Shown here one piece after another: positions 10,322-18,821 of a stretch of 64,000 nt of DNA; position 1 is the first letter of the stretch; the number at the start of each line of letters is the position of its first letter. The position numbers and the translations under genes were made by a program. The DNA is from Pseudooceanicola nanhaiensis DSM 18065 (GTDB lineage Bacteria; Pseudomonadota; Alphaproteobacteria; Rhodobacterales; Rhodobacteraceae): assembly GCF_000688295.1 (NCBI RefSeq), contig NZ_JHZF01000013.1, positions 496,001-560,000 on the forward strand, read 5' to 3'. The notes beneath the pieces were generated by a model, which searched no databases, had not been told where the DNA came from, and worked only from the letters and a program-made list of their open reading frames with translations.

Positions 10322-10689
10322 GGTGACTCCTGACGTCTGGGACGGTCAGGCGGGTAGCGCTTTTTCGCGTTGTGGACAAGGGCGCGCCGAACGGGGGCGC
10401 GTCCTTGTCCACGCTTCGCCGTCATTCCGTGAGTGGGGCCGCAAGCGCCAGGGTGAGTGTGACGCGCGCCATATGGCAGGCCTTCTGACGACGGCCGGCC
10501 CTGTTCAGGCCGGACCCGATGGTGTCCAGGGGGCCGCGTCCCGGACCTCCCGCCGGGGCTGGTGCAGAGCGGGACGCCGGCACCAGGATGCCCTTGCACA
10601 CCTTTAAGTTGTAATATGGGGTGATATTCTCCGATGTCCCGTCCTCGGGCGCTTGATCCTGCCGGACCGGCGGTTCATTGCTTGCAGCG
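10322..10689. other. 368-bp intergenic region between argG and ilvA
   Basis: It holds the divergent regulatory regions of argG and ilvA. A 17-bp inverted repeat (10372-10412) is the dominant structure. Another patch (10594-10617) has TTGCAC and TAATAT, but they are only 12 bp apart, so I do not call a promoter. No tRNA-like fold or credible small ORF was found. Confidence 0.5.
10372..10412. repeat. 17-bp inverted repeat upstream of argG
   Basis: GTGGACAAGGGCGCGCC pairs with GGCGCGTCCTTGTCCAC across a 7-nt loop, with a single mismatch that becomes G:U or A-C depending on strand. No U-run follows on either side, so it does not look like a simple terminator. It lies 50-90 bp upstream of the argG start and could act as an operator or as a leader RNA hairpin. 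Confidence 0.6.
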
Positions 10690-11913
10690 ATGACCCAGTT
10701 CCGAAAATCCGCTCATGCCGCCGCCGAGGCGATGCGCACGGTCTTCCCCGAGACCCCGTGCCAGCGCAACGATCACCTTTCCGCGCTTTACGACGCCGAG
10801 ATCTGGCTCAAGCGCGAGGACCTGTCCCCGGTGCGCAGCTACAAGCTGCGCGGCGCCTTCAACGCGATGCGCAAGGTCGAGGGCGCATCGCGCTTCGTCT
10901 GCGCCAGCGCCGGCAACCATGCGCAGGGCATGGCCTACATGTGCCAGTCCTTCGCCGTGCCCGGGGTGGTCTTCATGCCGGTCACGACGCCGCAGCAGAA
11001 GATCGACAAGACACGGATCTTCGGCGGCGCCTTCATCGAGATCCGGCTGGTCGGCGACTATTTCGACGACACGCTGGCCGAGGCCAAACGCTATTGCGCC
11101 GAGATCGGCGGGCATTTCCTCGCCCCGTTCGACGATGCGGACGTGATCGAGGGGCAGGCCAGCGTCGGGGTCGAGATCGAGGCGCAGATGGGCCGGCCCG
11201 ACCGGATCGTGCTGCCCGTGGGCGGCGGCGGCCTTGCGGCGGGGATCAGGCGGTACTTCGGGCCCGAGATGCCGATGACCTTCGTGGAGCCGGCAGGCGG
11301 GGCGAGCCTGTCCGCCGCCGTGGCGGCCGGCCATCCGGTGGCGCTGCCCCGCGTCGACAGCTTCGTCGACGGCGCGGCCGTGGCGCGGATCGGCGATGCG
11401 CCCTGGGCGGTCCTGAAGGAGACGCGGGCCGGGGATGTGCTGACGGCGCCCGAGGACCGGATCTGCACCACCATCCTCAGGATGCTCAATGTCGAGGGCA
11501 TCGTGCTGGAACCCGCGGGCGCGCTGTCGGTCGACGCGCTGGCGGACATCGCCGAGGAGATCCGCGGCAAGCGCGTGGTCTGCATCACCTCGGGCGGGAA
11601 TTTCGACTTCGAGCGCCTGCCCGAGGTCAAGGAGCGGGCGCAGCGCTTCTCGGGCGTGAAGAAGTACTTCATCCTGCGCCTGCCGCAGCGGCCCGGTGCG
11701 CTGCGCGATTTCCTCGAGATGCTGGGGCCGGACGACGACATCACCCGGTTCGAATACCTCAAGAAATCCGCACGCAACTTCGGGTCGGTCCTGATCGGGA
11801 TCGAGACGAAGGATGCGGCCAATTTCGGCACGCTTTTCCAGAGGATGGACGATGCCGGTTTCGCGTATCGCGACACCACGAACGACGTGATCCTCGCGGA
11901 ATTCCTCATCTGA
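10690..11913 (+). CDS. ilvA: Threonine ammonia-lyase (threonine dehydratase)
   Basis: A PLP enzyme that deaminates threonine to 2-oxobutanoate, the entry to isoleucine synthesis. The protein is 407 residues. The PLP lysine lies in SYKLRGAFNA (Lys near 52), the phosphate-binding loop GGGGLAAG is near 178-185, and an ACT-like regulatory domain begins near 323 (YFILRLPQRPGALRDFLEML). This short form has one ACT-like domain, unlike the two of E. coli IlvA. I prefer the ATG at 10690 over a TTG four codons upstream. Its 3' end overlaps the converging HPt gene by 8 bp. Confidence 0.93.
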   Translation: MTQFRKSAHAAAEAMRTVFPETPCQRNDHLSALYDAEIWLKREDLSPVRSYKLRGAFNAMRKVEGASRFVCASAGNHAQGMAYMCQSFAVPGVVFMPVTTPQQKIDKTRIFGGAFIEIRLVGDYFDDTLAEAKRYCAEIGGHFLAPFDDADVIEGQASVGVEIEAQMGRPDRIVLPVGGGGLAAGIRRYFGPEMPMTFVEPAGGASLSAAVAAGHPVALPRVDSFVDGAAVARIGDAPWAVLKETRAGDVLTAPEDRICTTILRMLNVEGIVLEPAGALSVDALADIAEEIRGKRVVCITSGGNFDFERLPEVKERAQRFSGVKKYFILRLPQRPGALRDFLEMLGPDDDITRFEYLKKSARNFGSVLIGIETKDAANFGTLFQRMDDAGFAYRDTTNDVILAEFLI

Positions 11914-12244
11914 CGGCCGCCGCCGGCAGGTCCGGAAGGCGGGCCGGCAGACCTTCGACAAAGGCGGCGCGGGAGCGGGCGTAACAGGCGCGCAGCGCGT
12001 CGATGTCCACGACGCGCCCGTGCGATGCCGCGATCTCCGCCGTGCTGCAGAGGTCGAGGAAGTCCCGGAACCCCATCGTCGTGGCGCTGCCCTTCAGGTA
12101 GTGCAGCTGCGCCTCGAGATCCCGGTCCGGCGCGAGGGCGCGGACCGCGGCATCGGTGTCGTCGAGGAAGAGGGTGACGACCTCTGCCATCTCGGCGGGC
12201 CCGACCGCCGCCATCAGCTCCGCCACGATGTCCCAGTCGATCAT
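11906..12244 (-). CDS. HPt (histidine phosphotransfer) domain protein
   Basis: A 112-residue stand-alone HPt protein that relays phosphoryl groups between a hybrid kinase and receiver domains. The phospho-acceptor region reads LHYLKGSATTMGF, with the His in the canonical HxxKG context near residue 59. The rest is an all-helical bundle, with no other domain. The start giving MIDWDIVAEL has a GGAGG Shine-Dalgarno. It is divergent from the receiver-PP2C gene, with 136 bp between the starts, which suggests that the two act in one phosphorelay; that link is inferred from position only. Confidence 0.85.
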   Translation of the reverse strand: MIDWDIVAELMAAVGPAEMAEVVTLFLDDTDAAVRALAPDRDLEAQLHYLKGSATTMGFRDFLDLCSTAEIAASHGRVVDIDALRACYARSRAAFVEGLPARLPDLPAAAVR

Positions 12245-12380
12245 CCGGACCTCCGTGCCCCCTCCTAGCGGAAAGGGCTTAAGGATCTGCGACCGGCGGA
12301 CCGCGGGGTCATTCACGCGGGCTTAACTCCGGCGGGGCTAGGTGTGAGGGGCGCCATATTCCGGCGCGGGGAAAGGACAT

Positions 12381-13634
12381 GTGACCCGGAACGCGATCGA
12401 CAAGACCACGCCGCCGGAGCAGGTCCGGGCGCGCCGGGTGCTGGTGGTGGACGACAATCCGCTGCAACGCCGGGTGCTGGGCAGCTACCTGCGCGGCTTG
12501 GGCTACGCTGTCGAAACGGCGGCCGGCGGCGCCGAGGCGCTGGAAATCTGCCGCTGCGACCCGCCGGAGCTGGTGATCAGCGACTGGATGATGCCGGGCA
12601 TGGACGGGCTGGCCTTCTGCCGCGCCTTCCGCGCGCTCGCGCGGGACGATTACGGCTATTTCCTCCTGCTCACCTCGAAGGGCGAAAAGGCGAACGTGGC
12701 CGAGGGGCTGGACAGCGGCGCGGACGATTTCCTGACCAAGCCGGTCAGCGCCGACGAGCTGCGCGCGCGGCTGACGGCCGGGGAGCGCATCCTCGACATG
12801 CAGCGCCAGCTGCGGGAGAAGAACCTCCTGCTTGTCGAGGCGCTGGCGCAATTGCAGGCGGTCCATGATTCCATCGACAGCGACCTCGTGGAGGCGCGCA
12901 AGCTGCAGCAATCCCTGGTGCGCGAGCGGTTCCGCGATTTCGGGTCGGCCCGGCTCGCGCTGACGCTCTGCCCGGCGGGGCGGGTGGGCGGCGATCTCGT
13001 CGGCTTCTTCCCGATCTGGCCAGACCGGCTGGGGCTCTTCGCCATCGACGTCTCGGGCCATGGCATCAGCTCGGCCCTGATGACGGCGCGGCTGGCGGGG
13101 CTGCTGTCCTCGGCCATCCCGGAGCGGAACGTGGCGCTGACCCGGGGCGCGGGCGGGCGGATCGAAGCGGTGCCGCCCGCCGAGGTCGCGGCGGGGCTCA
13201 ACCGGCTGATGCAGGAAGAGATGGAGGTGGAGCATTACTTCACCCTGTTCCTCGCCGCCTGCGACCTGCGCACCGGCGAGATGCGCGCGGTGCAGGCGGG
13301 CCATCCGCATCCGCTGCTCCAGCGGGGCGATGGCCGGATCGAGGTGATCGGGCGCGGGGGCCTGCCGATCGGCCTGATCCCCGACGCGACCTACGAGGAG
13401 ATCGCGCTGACCCTTGCCCCCGGGGACCGGCTGCTGGTGATGTCGGACGGCATGACCGAGATCCCGGACGGGGCGGGCGGCCTTCTGGGCGAGGCGGGGC
13501 TGACCCGCATGCTCGGGGAACTGGCGGCGACGCGGGGACCGGCCCTGCTCGAGACACTGGTCTGGCAATTGCGCGAGGCGAACGGCGGCCGCGACTTCCC
13601 CGACGACGTCTCTGCCATCGTGCTGGAGTTCTAG
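12381..13634 (+). CDS. Response regulator with PP2C-type (SpoIIE-like) phosphatase output
   Basis: A 417-residue protein with an N-terminal receiver (VVDDNP acidic pair near 24-25, phospho-Asp about 68 in VISDWMMPG, conserved Lys in FLTKPVS), a linker coiled coil near 135-180, and a PPM serine phosphatase domain (GGDLVGFF near 203, DVSGHG near 223, SDGMTE near 355). Such proteins dephosphorylate anti-sigma antagonists in partner-switching pathways. The architecture resembles RbaY of Rhodobacter capsulatus, but no antagonist or anti-sigma gene is adjacent. GTG start, preceded by GGAAAGGA. Its last bases overlap the converging NUDIX gene. Confidence 0.88.
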   Translation: MTRNAIDKTTPPEQVRARRVLVVDDNPLQRRVLGSYLRGLGYAVETAAGGAEALEICRCDPPELVISDWMMPGMDGLAFCRAFRALARDDYGYFLLLTSKGEKANVAEGLDSGADDFLTKPVSADELRARLTAGERILDMQRQLREKNLLLVEALAQLQAVHDSIDSDLVEARKLQQSLVRERFRDFGSARLALTLCPAGRVGGDLVGFFPIWPDRLGLFAIDVSGHGISSALMTARLAGLLSSAIPERNVALTRGAGGRIEAVPPAEVAAGLNRLMQEEMEVEHYFTLFLAACDLRTGEMRAVQAGHPHPLLQRGDGRIEVIGRGGLPIGLIPDATYEEIALTLAPGDRLLVMSDGMTEIPDGAGGLLGEAGLTRMLGELAATRGPALLETLVWQLREANGGRDFPDDVSAIVLEF

Positions 13635-14116
13635 GTGGCCAGGTTAGCCAGCAGCGTCCGCTCGCCTTCATTGGCGAGCAGGTCCATCGCGGTCTCGGCC
13701 GGCATCCAGACGGCCATGTGCCCGGGCTCGGTCGGCGGCCCGAGCCGGCGTACGGGGCGGGCCATGTAGATCGTGCAGATCTTCTCGGCCCAGAGATCGT
13801 ATTCCGGCATGTAGACGAAGCGGCGGAAGGCCCCGATCCGGCGCGGCGCGGCGATCGACCAGCCGGTCTCTTCATAGACCTCGCGGTGCAGCGCCCGCAG
13901 CGGCGATTCGCCCGGGTCGACGCCGCCGCCGGGCAGCTGGAACTCGGGCTCGGGCTCGATCTGGTGGGTCAGCAGGAGCGAGCCGTTCAGCGGCAGCATC
14001 GCGTAAACCCCCGGACGCGGGGTGTATCTGATGTCGGGCCTGACGGCCTCCCCGAACCTGCGCAACGCCTGCCGCTCCTTCCCGGGGCCCGCCTTGTCGG
14101 AAATGGCCACCGGCAT
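13631..14116 (-). CDS. NUDIX hydrolase
   Basis: A 161-residue protein that hydrolyses a nucleoside diphosphate linked to another moiety. The full Nudix box is visible: GGGVDPGESPLRALHREVYE followed by ETGW. The N-terminus RPDIRYTPRPGVYAMLPLNG is shared with roseobacter homologues. The substrate is not deducible. It is divergent from hslO (30 bp between the starts) and its stop overlaps the phosphatase stop. Confidence 0.85.
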   Translation of the reverse strand: MPVAISDKAGPGKERQALRRFGEAVRPDIRYTPRPGVYAMLPLNGSLLLTHQIEPEPEFQLPGGGVDPGESPLRALHREVYEETGWSIAAPRRIGAFRRFVYMPEYDLWAEKICTIYMARPVRRLGPPTEPGHMAVWMPAETAMDLLANEGERTLLANLAT

Positions 14117-14146
14117 TATGTGGGGGGCAACGCAAAGGACACCCCT

Positions 14147-15139
14147 ATGAACATTGGCTCCAAACTGGCCTGGGACGATTCGGTTCTGCCGTTCCAGCTG
14201 GACAACTCGGATATTCGCGGTCGCGTCGCCCGGCTGGACGGCGTGCTCGACGGCATCCTGAAGCAACACGATTACCCGCCCGTTGTCGAGGCGCTGGTGG
14301 CCGAAATGGCCCTGCTGACCGCGCTGATCGGACAGACCATCAAGCTGCGCTGGAAATTGCAGCTGCAGGTGCAGACCGACGGTCCGGTGCGGATGATCGC
14401 GACCGATTACTACGGCCCGACCGAAGAGGGCGAGCCGGCGCGCATCCGCGCCTATGCGAGCTACGACAAGGACCGGGTCAGCGGGAATGTCCCGATGGAT
14501 CAGCTGGGCGAGGGCTACTTCGCCATCATGATCGACCAGGGGCAGGGCATGACCCCCTACCAGGGCATCACGCCGATCACCCGCGAGGGCTTGTCGCGCT
14601 CGGCCGAGGCGTATTTCGCCCAGTCCGAGCAGATTCCGACCCGTTTCGCGCTGAGCTTCGGCGTCAGCCAGGCGCCGGGCCAGCCGGCCAGCTGGCGGGG
14701 CGGCGGCATCATGCTGCAGACCATGCCCAAGGCCTCGCCCCTGCATGGCGGCGGATCGGGCGAGGGCGGGCTGATCCTGGCGCAGGACCTCGTCGAAGGG
14801 GACGAGGAGGAGAACTGGAACCGGGTCAACATGCATCTCGACACCGCCGAGGACATGGAACTGGCCGGGCCGAGCCTCGCGCCGACCGACCTGCTGGTGC
14901 GGCTGTTCCACGAGGAGGCGCCGCGCGTCTTCGACGCCCAGCCGGTGCGCTTCGGGTGCTCCTGTTCCGAGGACAAGGTGCGGCAGTCGCTGTCGATCTA
15001 CTCGGCCAAGGACATCGGGAAGATGACGACGGACGAGGGCGTCGTCACGGCGGATTGCCAGTATTGCGGCGCGCATTACGTGCTCGACCCCGCGACCGTC
15101 GGGTTCGAGGCGAAGGATGGGGGCGCAACGGGTGAGTGA
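14147..15139 (+). CDS. hslO: Redox-regulated chaperonin Hsp33
   Basis: Hsp33 is a cytoplasmic holdase activated by oxidation when its zinc-bound cysteines form disulfides. The 330-residue protein has the HSP33 N-terminal domain (MALLTALIGQTIKLRWK). The C-terminal zinc centre shows CSC near 271-273 and CQYC near 304-307, the CxC...CxxC pattern that defines the switch. The gene starts a tight run with nudL and cca. The 3' end overlaps nudL. Confidence 0.95.
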   Translation: MNIGSKLAWDDSVLPFQLDNSDIRGRVARLDGVLDGILKQHDYPPVVEALVAEMALLTALIGQTIKLRWKLQLQVQTDGPVRMIATDYYGPTEEGEPARIRAYASYDKDRVSGNVPMDQLGEGYFAIMIDQGQGMTPYQGITPITREGLSRSAEAYFAQSEQIPTRFALSFGVSQAPGQPASWRGGGIMLQTMPKASPLHGGGSGEGGLILAQDLVEGDEEENWNRVNMHLDTAEDMELAGPSLAPTDLLVRLFHEEAPRVFDAQPVRFGCSCSEDKVRQSLSIYSAKDIGKMTTDEGVVTADCQYCGAHYVLDPATVGFEAKDGGATGE

Positions 15140-15719
15140 GTTCGAGCGGATCCGTGCGGCGCTGCTGGCGCCGGGCGGGCCGACCTCGGATTACGAGCTG
15201 AACCCGGGGGTCTTCGCGCCGACGGAGGCCACCCGCGCGGCCGGCGTGCTGATCCCGATCGAAGAGATCGACGGCCGGCTCTGGGTCATCCTCACCAAGC
15301 GCTCCTCCGCGCTCAAGCATCACCCCGGGCAGATCGCCTTCCCGGGCGGGAAGGTCGACCCGGTGGATGCCGACAGCACCGCCGCCGCCCTGCGCGAGGC
15401 CGAGGAAGAGATCGGCCTGCCGCGCCAGAACGTGGAGGTGCTGGGCTATCTGCCGGAGCATGACACGGTGACGAACTTCCGGGTGCAGCCGGTGGTGGGG
15501 CGCATCCTCGAACCCTTCGAGGTCCGGCCCGAACCGGGCGAGGTGGAAGAGGCGTTCCGCGTGCCGCTGGATCACCTGGCCAATCCCGACAATTACATGC
15601 GCGAGGGCCGGCGCTGGCGCGGCCAGCGACGCTATTACTACATCGTCCCCTACGGTCCCTATTACGTCTGGGGCGCGACGGCGCGGATGTGCCGGGTGCT
15701 GGCGGACCGGCTGTCATGA
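15117..15719 (+). CDS. nudL: CoA pyrophosphatase (NUDIX, NudL/YeaB type)
   Basis: A 200-residue enzyme that cleaves CoA and its esters to 3',5'-ADP and phosphopantetheines. It carries the CoA-specific UPF0035 pattern LTKRSSALKHHPGQIAFPGG immediately before a Nudix helix (DADSTAAALREAEEEIGL). The start is uncertain: ATG 15117 overlaps hslO by 23 bp, and GTG 15132 would overlap by 8 bp. The stop overlaps cca by four bases (ATGA), so translation is likely coupled. Confidence 0.9.
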   Translation: MGAQRVSEFERIRAALLAPGGPTSDYELNPGVFAPTEATRAAGVLIPIEEIDGRLWVILTKRSSALKHHPGQIAFPGGKVDPVDADSTAAALREAEEEIGLPRQNVEVLGYLPEHDTVTNFRVQPVVGRILEPFEVRPEPGEVEEAFRVPLDHLANPDNYMREGRRWRGQRRYYYIVPYGPYYVWGATARMCRVLADRLS

Positions 15720-16885
15720 CGAAGCTCGCGGGCGACTGGCTGGACCGGCCCGCGACGCAGGGGATCTGCGCGCTTCTGGAGGGCGGCGGGCACAAGGCGC
15801 TCTTCGTCGGCGGCTGCGTGCGGGACGCGCTGCTGGGCCGCCCGGTGGGCGACATCGACATCGCGACGGATGCCCGGCCCGAACGGGTGATGGCGCTGGC
15901 CGAAGTGGCGGGGGTCAAGGCCGTGCCGACCGGGATCGGGCACGGCACCGTCACGCTGGTCTCGGACGGCGTGCCGCACGAGGTGACGACCTTCCGGCGC
16001 GACGTGGAAACCGACGGGCGGCGGGCGGTGGTGGCCTTCTCGGACGACGTGGCCGAGGACGCGCGGCGGCGCGACTTCACCATGAACGCGCTCTATGCCG
16101 ATGCGCGCGGCGCGGTGACCGATCCGCTGGGCGGCATGGCGGACCTCCGCGCGCGCCGGGTGCGGTTCATCGAGGACCCCGAGACGCGTATCCGCGAGGA
16201 TTACCTGCGGATCCTGCGGTTCTTCCGCTTCCACGCCTGGTACGGTGACGCAGACGCCGGGATGGATGCCGAGGCGCTGGCCGCGATTGCCGCGCTTTCC
16301 CCCGGGTTGGAGACGCTTTCGCGCGAACGGATCGGGCACGAGATGCGGCGCCTGCTGGCCGCGCCGGACCCCGCGCCCTCGATCGCGGCGATGCGGCAGG
16401 CCGGGGTGCTGGCCGTCGTGCTGCCGGGGGCGGAGGACACCTTCCTCGCCCCGCTCGTGCATCTGGAGGGCGAGACGGGCACCGCGCCCGACGCGATGCG
16501 GCGGCTCGCCATCCTCGGCGGCGAGGACCTGCCCGGGGCGCTGCGACTCAGCAAGGCCGACCAGCGGCGGCTCGAGGCGCTGCGGAGCGTCATGACCTCT
16601 GCCGACACGCCTGCCGCGCTGGGCTTCCGGCATGGCGCCGGGCTGGCGCGCGATGCCCTGCTGATGCGCTGGGCGATGGCCGGGCAGGCGCCGGTGCCGG
16701 AGCAGCTCTCCGAGGTCGAAGCCGGCGCGGCACAGGTGCTGCCCGTGTCTGCCCGCGACCTGCCCGACAGCTATCAGGGCGCCGAGATCGGGCGACGCCT
16801 GAACCAGCTGGAGGCGGCCTTCGTCGCCTCGGGCTTCACGCTCGACCGCGCCGCGCTGCTGGCGCTGCCCGACCCGCGATCTTGA
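15716..16885 (+). CDS. cca: CCA tRNA nucleotidyltransferase
   Basis: It adds or repairs the 3'-CCA end of tRNAs (class II nucleotidyltransferase). It is 389 residues. The head domain shows GGCVRDALLGRPVGDIDIAT with the metal-binding DxD near residue 40, and the neck motif RRDFTMNALYAD. RIREDYLRILRFFRFHAWYG is the RNA-binding/neck junction. It is shorter than E. coli Cca and has no HD domain, as usual in alphaproteobacteria. Pairing with nudL is common in this lineage. Confidence 0.93.
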   Translation: MTKLAGDWLDRPATQGICALLEGGGHKALFVGGCVRDALLGRPVGDIDIATDARPERVMALAEVAGVKAVPTGIGHGTVTLVSDGVPHEVTTFRRDVETDGRRAVVAFSDDVAEDARRRDFTMNALYADARGAVTDPLGGMADLRARRVRFIEDPETRIREDYLRILRFFRFHAWYGDADAGMDAEALAAIAALSPGLETLSRERIGHEMRRLLAAPDPAPSIAAMRQAGVLAVVLPGAEDTFLAPLVHLEGETGTAPDAMRRLAILGGEDLPGALRLSKADQRRLEALRSVMTSADTPAALGFRHGAGLARDALLMRWAMAGQAPVPEQLSEVEAGAAQVLPVSARDLPDSYQGAEIGRRLNQLEAAFVASGFTLDRAALLALPDPRS

Positions 16886-16931
16886 CGCGGACCCGGAAGG
16901 GGCCAGTATCCGCAGGGTGAAAGGAGCCCCC

Positions 16932-18782
16932 ATGCGGCCGGAACAGATGATCGACGCCTTCCGCCCCGCAGAAGGACCTCCGCCGACAACCCTCTATCGT
17001 TTCATGGTCTGGGCGCTGCGCGGCGCCTTTCCGGCTCTGTTCCTCGCGGGCGGGCTCTCGGCGCTTGCGGGCGCGATGGAGGCGGGGACGGCCTGGATCC
17101 TCGGCCGGGTGATCGACACCGCCACCGCCGCGGGGCCCGAAAACTTCTTCACCGCGCAGCACATGGGGATCATCCTGGGCGCGGTGATCTTCTTCCTCGT
17201 CGCGCGCCCGATCTTCATCGCGGCCTCCTCCGCCGCGACGTCGATCATCGTGACGCCGAATGTGGACACGCTGGTGCTGCAGCGGCTCAACCGCTGGACG
17301 CTGGGCCAGTCGGTCAATTTCTTCGACAACGATTTCGCCGGACGGATCGCGCAGAAGCAGATGCAGGCGGCCCGGGCGCTGACCGACGTGACGGTCGAAT
17401 CGATCAACATGATCACCTTCGCGCTCGCCTCGCTGATCGGGGCCGTCGCGCTGATGGCCGGGATCGACTGGCGGATCGCGGCGGGGTTCATGGTCTGGCT
17501 CGGGTTCTACTTCCTGCTGATCCGCTTCTTCCTGCCGCGGATCCGGGTGCGGGCCAAGAACCGCGCGGCGGCGCGGGCGATGGTCACGGGGCAGATCGTC
17601 GACACGATCACCAACATCAAGACGGTGAAGCTGTTCGCCCATGACCAGCACGAGGACGCCGCGGCGCTGGATGCCATGGGGCGCTTCCGGGGCCGGGTGC
17701 TGGAGTTCGGCTACATGTCGGCCCAGTTCCGCATCTGCCTGAACACGCTGGCGGGCACGCTGCCGCTGTTCCTCGTCGGCGGGACGCTCTGGCTCTGGTC
17801 CGTGGGCTCGGCCAGTATCGGCGACGCGGTGGCGGCCGGGACCATTGCCATGCGCGTGGCGCAGATGACCGGCTGGGTCAGCTTCGCGCTGATGACGGTC
17901 TACGCCAACATCGGCGAGGTCGAGGACGGGATGCGGACGCTGGCCCGCGCCGTGCGGCTGGAGGACGAGCCGGGCGCGGTGCCGCTGGAGGTACCCGAGG
18001 GCCGCGTGACCTTCGAGGACGTGACCTTCACCTATGGCCGCGACAGCGACAAGGGCGGGATCCAAGGCATCCGGCTGGACATCCGCCCCGGCGAGAAGCT
18101 GGGGATCGTCGGCGCCTCGGGGGCCGGGAAATCGACCATGGTGGCGCTGCTGATGCGGCTGTACGACCCGGAACAGGGTCGCATCCTGATCGACGGGCAG
18201 GACATCCGGCATGTCACGCAGGAAAGCCTGCGGCGGTCCATCGGGATGGTCACGCAGGAAACCGCGATGTTCAACCGCTCCGCGCGCGAGAACATCCTCT
18301 ACGGCAACCCCGACGCCGACGAGAACGACCTGATCGCCGCCGCCGAGAAGGCCGAGGCGCATGATTTCATCAACGACCTCGAGGATCACACCGGCCGCGC
18401 GGGCTACGAGGCGCGGCTCGGCGAGCGGGGGGTGAAGCTGTCGGGCGGGCAGCGGCAGCGGATCGCGCTGGCCCGCGCCATCCTGAAGGACGCGCCGATC
18501 CTCGTGCTGGACGAGGCGACCTCGGCGCTCGATTCAGAGGTCGAGGCGGCGATCCAGTCCGCGCTGGAACGGGTGATGGAGGGCAAGACCGTCCTCGCCG
18601 TGGCGCACCGGCTTTCCACCATCAGCCACATGGACCGGATCGCCGTGCTGGACGCCGGCCGGGTGGTAGAGACCGGGACGCATTCCGAGCTTCTGGCGCA
18701 GAACGGGCTCTATGCCCGCTACTGGGCGCGGCAGTCGGGCGGGTTCCTCGGCTCGGATGGGTCGGAAGAGGCCGCCGAATAG
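16932..18782 (+). CDS. ABC transporter, fused permease and ATPase (exporter)
   Basis: A 616-residue half-transporter. The N-terminal half has about six hydrophobic helices (for example AGGLSALAGAMEAGTAWILG and GIILGAVIFFLVARPIFIAA). The C-terminal ATPase has Walker A GASGAGKST near 394, the signature LSGGQRQRIALARA near 503, Walker B ILVLDEATSALDSE and the H-loop AHRLST. It resembles MsbA/multidrug-type exporters, but the substrate is unknown. The ATG is preceded by AAAGGAG; an upstream GTG (16917) is less likely. It probably follows cca in one transcript (46 bp gap). Confidence 0.9.
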   Translation: MRPEQMIDAFRPAEGPPPTTLYRFMVWALRGAFPALFLAGGLSALAGAMEAGTAWILGRVIDTATAAGPENFFTAQHMGIILGAVIFFLVARPIFIAASSAATSIIVTPNVDTLVLQRLNRWTLGQSVNFFDNDFAGRIAQKQMQAARALTDVTVESINMITFALASLIGAVALMAGIDWRIAAGFMVWLGFYFLLIRFFLPRIRVRAKNRAAARAMVTGQIVDTITNIKTVKLFAHDQHEDAAALDAMGRFRGRVLEFGYMSAQFRICLNTLAGTLPLFLVGGTLWLWSVGSASIGDAVAAGTIAMRVAQMTGWVSFALMTVYANIGEVEDGMRTLARAVRLEDEPGAVPLEVPEGRVTFEDVTFTYGRDSDKGGIQGIRLDIRPGEKLGIVGASGAGKSTMVALLMRLYDPEQGRILIDGQDIRHVTQESLRRSIGMVTQETAMFNRSARENILYGNPDADENDLIAAAEKAEAHDFINDLEDHTGRAGYEARLGERGVKLSGGQRQRIALARAILKDAPILVLDEATSALDSEVEAAIQSALERVMEGKTVLAVAHRLSTISHMDRIAVLDAGRVVETGTHSELLAQNGLYARYWARQSGGFLGSDGSEEAAE

Positions 18783-18821
18783 GCCTTTGCCGCCGGGGCG
18801 TCGCTGCGCTATCGGAGCGGC

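Noticed and set aside
10594-10617. Possible ilvA promoter TTGCAC ... TAATAT
   Set aside because: The spacer is only 12 bp, too short for a housekeeping promoter.
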